Source: Pseudomonadota bacterium (GTDB lineage: Bacteria > Pseudomonadota > Alphaproteobacteria > Sphingomonadales > Sphingomonadaceae). From it: DNA of 34,989 bases. A program made the translations under genes and the position numbers. Below, one piece after another: positions 19,126 to 25,787 of the stretch (within the stretch, counting starts at the first letter, position 1; every line of letters starts with the position of its first letter). Under the pieces are notes generated by a model that did no database searches, had not been told where the DNA came from, and saw only the letters and a program-made list of their open reading frames with translations. The stretch lies in contig JAFABD010000270.1 in the NCBI GenBank assembly GCA_023426225.1, forward strand, positions 1-34,989. Direction: 5' to 3'.

Positions 19126-19653
19126 ATGAAGCTCAACGAACTCAACGACAACCAGGGTGCCCGTCACAGCCGTATGCGCGTGGGCCGTGGTATCGGCTCC
19201 GGCAAGGGCAAGACCGGCGGCCGCGGCGTCAAGGGTCAGAAGAGCCGCGAAGGCGTCTCGATCAACGGGTTCGAGGGCGGCCAGATGCCGCTCCACATGC
19301 GGCTGCCGAAGCGCGGCTTCAACAACATCTTCGCCAAGGACTATGCCGAGGTGAACCTGGGCGCGATCCAGAAGGCGATCGATTCGGGCAAGCTCACCGG
19401 CACCGAAATCGACCATGCGGCGCTCAAGGCCGTCGGCCTCGCCCGTGGCGGCAAGGACGGCGTCCGTCTGCTCGGCAAGGGCACGCTGTCGGCGAAGCTC
19501 AGCTTCACCGTCGCCGGCGCGTCGAAGTCGGCGGTCGAGGCGGTCGAAAAGGCGGGCGGTTCGGTCAAGGTGATCGAGGTCGTCGCCGCGGCGGACAAGG
19601 CTGCCGCCAAGAAGGGCAAGACGCTCGCCGCCAAGAAGGCGCAGCAGGGCTGA
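19126..19653 (+). CDS. rplO: 50S ribosomal protein L15
   Basis: 175 residues from the ATG at 19126, starting MKLNELNDNQGARHSRMRVG; the frame is open upstream but the family start is here. L15 is a late-assembly protein of the 50S core. RVGRGIGSGKGKTGGRGVKG and FEGGQMPLHMRLPKRGFNN are classic. A Lys/Ala-rich tail lengthens it relative to E. coli (144). It is separated from rpmD by a terminator. Confidence 0.98.
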   Translation: MKLNELNDNQGARHSRMRVGRGIGSGKGKTGGRGVKGQKSREGVSINGFEGGQMPLHMRLPKRGFNNIFAKDYAEVNLGAIQKAIDSGKLTGTEIDHAALKAVGLARGGKDGVRLLGKGTLSAKLSFTVAGASKSAVEAVEKAGGSVKVIEVVAAADKAAAKKGKTLAAKKAQQG

Positions 19654-19661
19654 TTCGCTTG

Positions 19662-19700
19662 GCAGGGGCGGCGACGGGGCAATCCCGTTTCCGCCCCTGC
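19662..19700 (+). other. Long nested hairpin after rplO
   Basis: GCAGGGGCGG (19662-19671) pairs perfectly with CCGCCCCTGC (19691-19700), enclosing a second stem ACGGG/CCCGT. No T-tract follows, so it is more likely an RNA-stabilising or processing structure than an intrinsic terminator. Confidence 0.5.
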
Positions 19701-19811
19701 TGCCTGTCCTGCGTTTGCCCAAGGTTCGTGCCGCACCCGGCGCACGGTGTCCCTCCAATCCCCGCAACGGGCCTTCGGCAAACGCAGCGACCGGGTTTTG
19801 GTCGCAGGGGC

Positions 19812-19840
19812 TTAGACAAGCCGCGCCAAAGCCCTATATG
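19812..19840 (+). promoter_or_regulatory. Candidate promoter for secY-adk
   Basis: TTAGAC (19812-19817), 17 bases and TATATG (19835-19840) precede secY by about 60 bases, downstream of the hairpin that follows rplO. This would allow secY-adk expression apart from the ribosomal genes. Confidence 0.5.
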
Positions 19841-19898
19841 AGCGGCGAGGGGCAGGGGGACCCATTCCGCCCCGCCGCATTCCGGGACGAACACGCAC

Positions 19899-21260
19899 AT
19901 GGCATCCGCAGCCGACCAACTCGCCTCCAGCTTGAGCCTGGCCAAGTTCAGCCAGGCAACCGAACTCAAGAAGCGCCTCTGGTTCACGCTCGGCGCGCTC
20001 ATCGTCTTCCGCCTGCTCAGCTACGTGCCGCTCCCGGGCGTCGATCCCACGCAGCTCAACCTGCTGGCGCAGCAGACCTCGGGCGGCGTGCTCGACTTCT
20101 TCAACAACTTCACCGGCGGCGCGCTCAACCGCATGAGCATCGTCGCGCTCGGCGTGATGCCCTACATCACCGCCTCGATCGTGGTTCAGCTCGCCACTTC
20201 GCTCTCGCCCACGCTCGCGGCGATCAAGAAGGAAGGCGAAAGCGGCCGCAAGCGGCTCAACCAGTATACGCGCTACGGCACCGTCGCGCTCACCGCGGTC
20301 CAGGGCTATTTCATCGCCGTCGGGCTCGAGAGCTTCGGCGCGCAGCAGGGGCTTCAGCCGGTGATCGAACCCGGCCTGCTCTTCCGCGTCGGCGCGGTCA
20401 TCAGCCTGGTCGGCGGCACGCTGTTCCTGATGTGGCTGGGCGAACAGATCACCAGCCGCGGCATCGGCAACGGCATCTCGCTCATCATCATGGCGGGCAT
20501 CGTCGCGCGCCTGCCCACCACGATGGTCCAGCTGTTCGAAAGCGGCCGCTCGGGCTCGATCGACCCGCTGCGCCTGATCGGCATCATCGTCGGCGTCGCG
20601 ATCCTCGTGCTGTTCATCTGCTTCATGGAGCGCGCCCAGCGCCGCATCCTGATCCAGTATCCCAAGCGCCAGACCGCGCGCGGCGTCCAGGCCGAGCGCA
20701 GCCACCTGCCGCTCAAGCTCAACACCGCCGGCGTGATCCCTCCGATCTTCGCGTCGTCGCTGCTGCTGCTGCCGCTCACCATCACCCAGTTCGCGGGCAA
20801 CCTCACCCAGGGGCAGAGCCGCTGGGGCGACGTGGTGATCGCGCTCAACACCTATCTGCACCATGGTTCGCCGATCTACATGGCGCTCTATGCCGCGGGC
20901 ATCATCTTCTTCTCGTTCTTCTACACCGCGCTGGTGTTCAATCCCGAGGAGACCGCGGAGAATCTCAAGCGCTATGGCGGGTTCATCCCGGGCATCCGCC
21001 CCGGCAAGAACACCGAAGTCTATTTCGACTATGTGCTAACTCGCCTGACGGTCATCGGCGCGGCATATCTGACGCTGCTCTGCCTCGTGCCGGAGTATCT
21101 CGTGGCCGCGATGGGGGTGCCTTTCCTGATGGGCGGGACTAGCCTTCTGATCGTGGTGAACGTAACCATGGATACGGTGACGCAGATTCAGTCGCATCTC
21201 CTGGCGCATCAGTATGGCGACCTCATCAAGAAGGCGAAGCTGAAGGGCCGGAAGCGCTGA
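19899..21260 (+). CDS. secY: Preprotein translocase subunit SecY
   Basis: 453 residues. SecY is the channel of the SecYEG translocon in the inner membrane. The N-terminal amphipathic region is followed by ten predicted transmembrane helices. TM1 includes FTLGALIVFRLLSYVPLPGV, the plug region precedes TM2, and the cytosolic loop with ERAQRRILIQYPKRQ contacts SecA and the ribosome. The C-terminal tail is basic. The ATG was chosen for its GGGA motif and the usual N-terminal length. It is cotranscribed with adk (26-base gap). Confidence 0.98.
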   Translation: MASAADQLASSLSLAKFSQATELKKRLWFTLGALIVFRLLSYVPLPGVDPTQLNLLAQQTSGGVLDFFNNFTGGALNRMSIVALGVMPYITASIVVQLATSLSPTLAAIKKEGESGRKRLNQYTRYGTVALTAVQGYFIAVGLESFGAQQGLQPVIEPGLLFRVGAVISLVGGTLFLMWLGEQITSRGIGNGISLIIMAGIVARLPTTMVQLFESGRSGSIDPLRLIGIIVGVAILVLFICFMERAQRRILIQYPKRQTARGVQAERSHLPLKLNTAGVIPPIFASSLLLLPLTITQFAGNLTQGQSRWGDVVIALNTYLHHGSPIYMALYAAGIIFFSFFYTALVFNPEETAENLKRYGGFIPGIRPGKNTEVYFDYVLTRLTVIGAAYLTLLCLVPEYLVAAMGVPFLMGGTSLLIVVNVTMDTVTQIQSHLLAHQYGDLIKKAKLKGRKR

Positions 21261-21286
21261 CCGCGTACCTCAGTTAGGGGAGTTCC

Positions 21287-21940
21287 GTGAACATCATACT
21301 TTTGGGCCCTCCGGGGGCTGGCAAGGGGACCCAGGCGAGCCGCCTGGAAGCCGAGCGTGGCATGGTCCAGCTTTCGACGGGGGACATGCTGCGTGCCGCC
21401 GTGAAGGCCGGGACGCCGATCGGCCTCAAGGCCAAGGCGGTGATGGAGGCGGGTGAACTCGTTTCCGACGAGATCGTGTCGGGCATCATCGGGGAACGAC
21501 TCGATCAGCCCGATACGGCAAAGGGCGCGATCTTCGACGGCTACCCGCGCACCGCGGCGCAGGCGCAGGCGCTCGAAGGCCTGCTCGACGCGCGCGGCCG
21601 CAAGCTCGATTATGTGATCGAGCTGGTCGTCGACGAAGAGGCGCTGGTCGATCGCATCACCGGGCGCTTCACCTGCGCCAAGTGCGGCGAGGGCTATCAC
21701 GATCGCTACAAGCGTCCGGCGGTCGACGGTGTCTGCGACGTGTGCGGCTCGACCGAGTTCAAGCGCCGCCCCGACGACAATGCCGAGACGGTGCGCACGC
21801 GCATGGCCGAATATCGCGCCAAGACCGCGCCGATTCTCCCCTTCTACGAGGAAAAGGGCCTGGTCCGTCGCGTCGACGGCATGGCCGATATCAACGTGGT
21901 CGCCGCGGCGATCGCCGGCATCCTCGACCACAAGGCCTGA
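21287..21940 (+). CDS. adk: Adenylate kinase, zinc-lid type
   Basis: 217 residues from a GTG behind GGGGAG. The enzyme converts ATP and AMP into two ADP in the cytoplasm. The P-loop GPPGAGKGT is at about residues 7-15, and the AMP-binding DGYPRT is intact. The long LID holds four cysteines, at about 130, 133, 150 and 153 (CAKC and CDVC), forming a structural metal site; E. coli lacks it, but Paracoccus and other alphaproteobacteria have it. Pairing with secY is conserved in bacteria. Confidence 0.98.
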   Translation: MNIILLGPPGAGKGTQASRLEAERGMVQLSTGDMLRAAVKAGTPIGLKAKAVMEAGELVSDEIVSGIIGERLDQPDTAKGAIFDGYPRTAAQAQALEGLLDARGRKLDYVIELVVDEEALVDRITGRFTCAKCGEGYHDRYKRPAVDGVCDVCGSTEFKRRPDDNAETVRTRMAEYRAKTAPILPFYEEKGLVRRVDGMADINVVAAAIAGILDHKA

Positions 21941-21956
21941 CCCGCGCCTCTCCCCA

Positions 21957-22031
21957 ATCCTCCCCTGCAACGCAGGGGAGGGGGACCACCCGGCAAAGCC
22001 GGGCGGTGGAGGGGCCGCGCCAAAGGCGCGG
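21957..22031. repeat. Triple-hairpin intergenic repeat, copy A
   Basis: Three consecutive hairpins with three-base loops: CCTCCCCTGC/GCAGGGGAGG (loop AAC), a CCCGGC/GCCGGG stem (loop AAA), and CCGCGCC/GGCGCGG (loop AAA). The linkers GAGGGGGACCA and GGTGGAGGGGC are shared with copies B and C. It starts shortly after the adk stop. The rest of the gap up to 22140 is C-rich with no gene. Confidence 0.75.
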
Positions 22032-22189
22032 AAACCCCAACCCCCACCACGGCCCGGCCGCCCACGGCGCGGAACCCCCGTGCCTCGCCCGATCCGTCGT
22101 CCCCCCCGCGCACCCCCGCAAACCCCCTGCTTGGCGTCGCCGCCGCGATGGTGTATTCGATCAGGCTCGGCTCCTGCCCTGTTCGCCGC

Positions 22190-22218
22190 TTGACAGCGCG
22201 TCCCAGGCTGAATATGTC
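22190..22218 (+). promoter_or_regulatory. Candidate alpha operon promoter
   Basis: A perfect TTGACA (22190-22195), 17 bases and TATGTC (22213-22218) precede rpsM by about 135 bases. It lies downstream of repeat copy A, in the 413-base adk-rpsM gap, where a separate alpha-operon promoter is expected. Confidence 0.6.
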
Positions 22219-22353
22219 GCGCATCTTCCGAGAGGGTAGTTCCACCGGCCGCGCTTCCGCGCGCAGCCGTGCCGCTGCATTTCGGAAGCAACGCGATGAG
22301 ATGGGGCGCTTGGCTAGCCATGCGGCGCCTCGTGGAGCTGGGAGAAAAACTTC

Positions 22354-22722
22354 ATGGCACGTATTGCGGGTGTTAACATCCCGACCAACAAGCGCGTTCT
22401 GATCGCGCTTCAGTACATTCACGGCATCGGGGCCGCGAAGGCCCAGGAAATCATCGACCGCCTCGGCATCTCGCCGGAGCGTCGTGTGCAGGACCTTTCC
22501 GACCAGGAAGTGCTGCAGATCCGTGAGACGATCGACGCCAACTACACCGTCGAGGGCGATCTTCGTCGCGAAACCGCGATGAACATCAAGCGCCTGATGG
22601 ACCTGGCCTGCTATCGTGGCCTCCGCCACCGCAAGGGCCTTCCCGTCCGCGGCCAGCGCACGCACACCAATGCGCGCACCCGCAAGGGCAAGGCCAAGCC
22701 GATCGCCGGTAAGAAGAAGTAA
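22354..22722 (+). CDS. rpsM: 30S ribosomal protein S13
   Basis: 122 residues starting MARIAGVNIPTNKRVLIALQ behind GGGAG. S13 is in the 30S head, touches P-site tRNA with its tail and bridges to L5. YIHGIGAAKAQEI and RGLRHRKGLPVRGQRTHTNA are diagnostic. First gene of the alpha operon, with a promoter and a repeat upstream. Confidence 0.99.
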   Translation: MARIAGVNIPTNKRVLIALQYIHGIGAAKAQEIIDRLGISPERRVQDLSDQEVLQIRETIDANYTVEGDLRRETAMNIKRLMDLACYRGLRHRKGLPVRGQRTHTNARTRKGKAKPIAGKKK

Positions 22723-22740
22723 GGGCAGGGGTCTCAAACG

Positions 22741-23130
22741 ATGGCACGTGAACCGCAGCGCCTCCGCCGGCGCGAACGCAAGAACATCACCGCAGGCGTC
22801 GCGCATGTGAACGCCAGCTTCAACAACACCATGATCACCATCACCGATGCCCAGGGCAACGCGATCTCCTGGTCGTCGGCCGGCATGATGGGCTTCAAGG
22901 GCTCGCGCAAGTCGACCCCGTATGCGGCGCAGGTCGCCGCCGAGGACGCGGGCCGCAAGGCCGCCGAGCACGGCGTCCGCACGCTCGAGGTCGAGGTCAA
23001 GGGTCCGGGTTCGGGCCGCGAGTCGGCGCTTCGCGCGCTGCAGGCGGTCGGCTTCCAGATCACCTCGATCCGCGACGTGACGCCGATCCCGCACAACGGC
23101 GTGCGCCCCTCGAAGCGTCGTCGCGTCTGA
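22741..23130 (+). CDS. rpsK: 30S ribosomal protein S11
   Basis: 129 residues starting MAREPQRLRRRERKNITAGV. S11 lies on the 30S platform beside S7 and the mRNA exit. AHVNASFNNTMITITDAQGN and the C-terminal DVTPIPHNGVRPSKRRRV are intact. The gap to rpsM is 18 bases. rpsD, which follows in E. coli, is absent; that is normal in alphaproteobacteria. Confidence 0.99.
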   Translation: MAREPQRLRRRERKNITAGVAHVNASFNNTMITITDAQGNAISWSSAGMMGFKGSRKSTPYAAQVAAEDAGRKAAEHGVRTLEVEVKGPGSGRESALRALQAVGFQITSIRDVTPIPHNGVRPSKRRRV

Positions 23131-23232
23131 TCGTACCTTCTGCCCCGGTCGGGACGTCGCTGCAGCGGCGCCCGGCCGGGTCTGCTAATTCTGGCAGGAT
23201 AGTCCCCGTCCTGCCCAACTCAGGGGAAGCCC
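23131..23232 (+). other. rpsK-rpoA gap with a hairpin before the rpoA start
   Basis: GGCAGGA and TCCTGCC (about 23194-23216) form a seven-pair hairpin that ends a few bases before the rpoA ribosome binding site AGGGGAA. A second GC-rich stem lies near 23146-23180. These could tune rpoA translation relative to the ribosomal genes; that is inference. Confidence 0.4.
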
Positions 23233-24300
23233 GTGTCTGTCAACGCTAAGAACTGGCAGGAACTCAAGAAGCCCAACGGCCTCGAGAAGAAGCCCGGCGG
23301 CGATCCCAAGCGCAAGTCGACCTTCGTTGCGGAGCCGCTGGAGCGTGGCTTCGGTCTGACGCTTGGCAACGCGCTTCGTCGCGTGCTGCTCTCGTCGCTC
23401 CAGGGCGCCGCGGTGACCTCGATCAAGATCGAGAACGTGCTCCACGAATTCTCGTCGCTCACCGGCGTTCGTGAGGACGTGACCGACATCGTCCTCAACG
23501 TGAAGCAGATCGCGCTGAAGATGCAGGGCGAGGGGCCGAAGCGCCTCCAGCTCTCCGCGACCGGCCCGACCGCCGTCAAGGCGGGCGACATCGCGGTTTC
23601 GGGTGACATCGAGGTGATGAACCCCGATCTCATCATCTGCCATCTCGACGACGGCGCGACGCTCAACATGGAGCTGACCGCGGACACCGGCAAGGGTTAC
23701 GTCCCGGCCACGTCGAACCGTCCGGCCGACGCGCCGATCGGCCTCATCCCGGTCGATGCGCTGTTCAGCCCGGTTCGCCAGGTGTCGTACAAGGTCGAAA
23801 ACACCCGCGTCGGCCAGGAACTCGACTACGACAAGCTCACGCTGACGATCGAGACCGACGGCACGGTGGCTCCGGAAGACGCGCTCGCCTATGCCGCGCG
23901 CATCCTTCAGGACCAGCTCGCCCTGTTCGTCCATTTCGACGACAGCGCGCTCACCCGTGCGGCGCCTGCGGGCGCGGCGGCGGCGCCGGGCGCGGCGGAT
24001 GCGGGATCGGGCGACGCCGCCCAGATCAACCGCTATCTGCTCAAGAAGGTCGACGAGCTCGAACTGTCGGTCCGCTCGGCCAACTGCCTCAAGAACGACA
24101 ACATCATCTATATCGGCGATCTGGTCCAGAAGACCGAGGCCGAGATGCTGCGCACGCCGAACTTCGGCCGCAAGTCGCTCAACGAGATCAAGGAAGTCCT
24201 CTCCAGCATGGGCCTGCGCCTCGGCATGGAAATCCCGGGCTGGCCGCCCGAGAATATCGAGGAAATGGCCAAGAAGCTCGAACAGGAAATCATGGGCTGA
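23233..24300 (+). CDS. rpoA: RNA polymerase alpha subunit
   Basis: 355 residues from a GTG behind AGGGGAA. Alpha dimerises to start RNA polymerase assembly. The N-terminal domain, about residues 25-240, contains ERGFGLTLGNALRRVLLSSL. After an Ala/Gly-rich linker near 240-260, the C-terminal domain, about 265-345, carries ELSVRSANCLKNDNIIYIGD and RKSLNEIKEVL, used for UP-element DNA and activator contact. The linker is long and alanine-rich compared with E. coli (329 aa in total). Confidence 0.99.
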   Translation: MSVNAKNWQELKKPNGLEKKPGGDPKRKSTFVAEPLERGFGLTLGNALRRVLLSSLQGAAVTSIKIENVLHEFSSLTGVREDVTDIVLNVKQIALKMQGEGPKRLQLSATGPTAVKAGDIAVSGDIEVMNPDLIICHLDDGATLNMELTADTGKGYVPATSNRPADAPIGLIPVDALFSPVRQVSYKVENTRVGQELDYDKLTLTIETDGTVAPEDALAYAARILQDQLALFVHFDDSALTRAAPAGAAAAPGAADAGSGDAAQINRYLLKKVDELELSVRSANCLKNDNIIYIGDLVQKTEAEMLRTPNFGRKSLNEIKEVLSSMGLRLGMEIPGWPPENIEEMAKKLEQEIMG

Positions 24301-24305
24301 TCGTC

Positions 24306-24382
24306 CATTCCTCCCCCGGCAGCGCCGGGGGAGGGGGACCATTCGCGCAGCGAATGGTGGAGGGGCGCCGCGGAACGCGGCG
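24306..24382. repeat. Triple-hairpin intergenic repeat, copy B
   Basis: An 11-pair stem CCTCCCCCGGC/GCCGGGGGAGG (loop AGC), a nine-pair stem ACCATTCGC/GCGAATGGT (loop GCA), and a seven-pair stem CGCCGCG/CGCGGCG (loop GAA), joined by the same GAGGGGGACCA and TGGAGGGGC linkers as copy A. The stems differ while pairing is kept, so the structure is conserved rather than the bases. Confidence 0.75.
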
Positions 24383-24404
24383 ACCGGCTTCCTCCAGACG
24401 CTGC

Positions 24405-24474
24405 ACCGGCCTTCGGCCGGCCCCTCCACCACCGCCCCGGGCGGTGGTCCCCCTCCCCGAGGCGAGCTCGGGGG
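24405..24474. repeat. Triple-hairpin intergenic repeat, copy C, inverted
   Basis: Opposite orientation to copy B: CCGGCC/GGCCGG, then ACCACCGCCC/GGGCGGTGGT, then CCCCGAG/CTCGGGG, with linkers GCCCCTCCACC and GGTCCCCCTCCCC. B and C together fill most of the 260-base rpoA-rplQ gap as an inverted pair. Confidence 0.7.
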
Positions 24475-24560
24475 GGGTCAGGCAAAGGGCAGCCGCCTCC
24501 AAGTGCTGCCTGGCTTGGGGTTCCGTCAAACGGCCCCCTGACGAACGGAAGGAAAGTCAC

Positions 24561-24983
24561 ATGCGTCATCGTTATGGCGGTCGTAAGCTTCAGCGCACCT
24601 CGGCCCATCGTATCGCCCTGTTCCGCAACATGGCGGCCGCGCTGATCAAGCACGAGCAGATCACCACCACCGTCGCCAAGGCGAAGGAGCTGCGTCCTTA
24701 CGTCGAAAAGCTGGTGACGCTCGCCAAGAAGGGCGGCCTTTCGAACCGCCGTCTGGCGCATGCCCGTCTCCTCGACGACGCGCAGCTCACCAAGCTGTTC
24801 GACGTGCTGGCGGAGCGTTATGCGACCCGCAACGGCGGCTACACCCGCATCATCAAGGCCGGCATCCGCAAGTCGGACGCCTCGCCGATGGCGATCATCG
24901 AATTCGTCGACCGTGACGTGACCGCCAAGGGCCAGGATTCGGGCCCGGTCCTCACCGACGAGGATCTGGAAGACGCCGCCTGA
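24561..24983 (+). CDS. rplQ: 50S ribosomal protein L17
   Basis: 140 residues from the ATG at 24561 behind GGAAGGAAAG, starting MRHRYGGRKLQRTSAHRIAL. L17 is a peripheral 50S protein near the tunnel exit. NMAAALIKHEQITTTVAKAK is the signature. Last gene of the alpha operon, unusually far (260 bases) from rpoA because of two inserted repeats, and followed by a strong terminator. Confidence 0.98.
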   Translation: MRHRYGGRKLQRTSAHRIALFRNMAAALIKHEQITTTVAKAKELRPYVEKLVTLAKKGGLSNRRLAHARLLDDAQLTKLFDVLAERYATRNGGYTRIIKAGIRKSDASPMAIIEFVDRDVTAKGQDSGPVLTDEDLEDAA

Positions 24984-25010
24984 TCGGCGCGTTTCCGGAC
25001 GGATAAGCGA

Positions 25011-25048
25011 AAGGCCGCGGTCCCGTGGGGATCGCGGCCTTTTCTTTT
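25011..25048 (+). terminator. Rho-independent terminator after rplQ
   Basis: AAGGCCGCG (25011-25019) and CGCGGCCTT (25033-25041) form a perfect nine-pair stem, extended inside by TCCC/GGGA, followed by TTTTCTTTT. It closes the superoperon and may also serve the convergent gene, whose transcript would meet the same stem. Confidence 0.88.
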
Positions 25049-25095
25049 GCCCGCTCCGGCCCGGCGGGGGGGGCCGCCGGGGCCGGAAAGGGGGA

Positions 25096-25605
25096 TCAGC
25101 GGCAGCGCAGCTCGCTGTTCTGCTTCTCGATCTGGCGGCCGAGCAGCGCGCCCAGCGCACCGCCGATCAGCGTCCCCGCGGTCCGCTGGCGGCCGCCGTC
25201 GATCACGTTGCCCAGCACGCCGCCCGCGGCGCCGCCGATGATCAGCCCGGTCGTCCCGTCGCTGCGCTTGCAGTAATAGCGCCCGTCCGAGCCGCGATAG
25301 ACCTGGTCGTCGCTGCCCAGCACGCGCTCGCCGTAACGCGGGTCGTCGCGATAGTCGCGCGCCGCGTCATAGTCGGTGCGGAACCGCGAATCGTCCACCG
25401 GCGCGCGGCGATAGGCCTCGCGGCGGTCGCGGTCCTGCGCCGCGAAATACAGGCTCCGCTCGCGCTGATAGAGCCGCGTCTCGGCGTCGAACCGCCGCTG
25501 CGCCGCGTCCCAGCGCGCCTGCTCGTCGCGCGTCTGCGCCGCTGCCGGGGCGGCAAAGGCGGGCAGCGCCGCCAGCGCGGCCAGCACCAGAATCGTCTTC
25601 TTCAT
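25096..25605 (-). CDS. Secreted glycine-zipper (17 kDa antigen-like) protein
   Basis: 169 residues from the ATG at 25605, preceded by GGGAG. The frame is open upstream, but only this start gives a signal peptide (MKKTILVLAALAALPAFAAP), cleaved near AAAQ. A charged Arg/Asp/Tyr-rich middle follows. The C-terminal 45 residues are a double glycine-zipper segment (GLIIGGAAGGVLGNVIDGG, then AGTLIGGALGALLGRQI) that would insert in or lie on the outer membrane. Two cysteines (YYCKRSDG and the end, LRCR) could form a disulfide. The function is unknown; such proteins are often linked to envelope integrity. Confidence 0.85.
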   Translation of the reverse strand: MKKTILVLAALAALPAFAAPAAAQTRDEQARWDAAQRRFDAETRLYQRERSLYFAAQDRDRREAYRRAPVDDSRFRTDYDAARDYRDDPRYGERVLGSDDQVYRGSDGRYYCKRSDGTTGLIIGGAAGGVLGNVIDGGRQRTAGTLIGGALGALLGRQIEKQNSELRCR

Positions 25606-25787
25606 TCGACCTGCTCCCTCGTCCGGGCGGTCCGCGCCGTCGCGGCGGCGGCCTGCGCCCTCAAAAACCGGTTGTTCCTGTTGCGCTTTACTAGCTGAAT
25701 CGCTGGTGTATGACACCGGCATGACGCCTTTTCGGGTCGGGTTCTCCGGCCCGGTGGTTTCCTCCCCAGCCTTGGAGTTGCTCCGCC

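Noticed and set aside
19715..21142. A 475-codon frame overlapping secY in another frame of the same strand
   Set aside because: The His/Arg/Pro-rich translation has no recognisable domain, while the overlapping 453-codon frame is a full SecY.
24301..24480. CRISPR-like repeats in the rpoA-rplQ gap
   Set aside because: The units are an inverted pair of palindromic elements with no regular spacers, and no cas gene is near.
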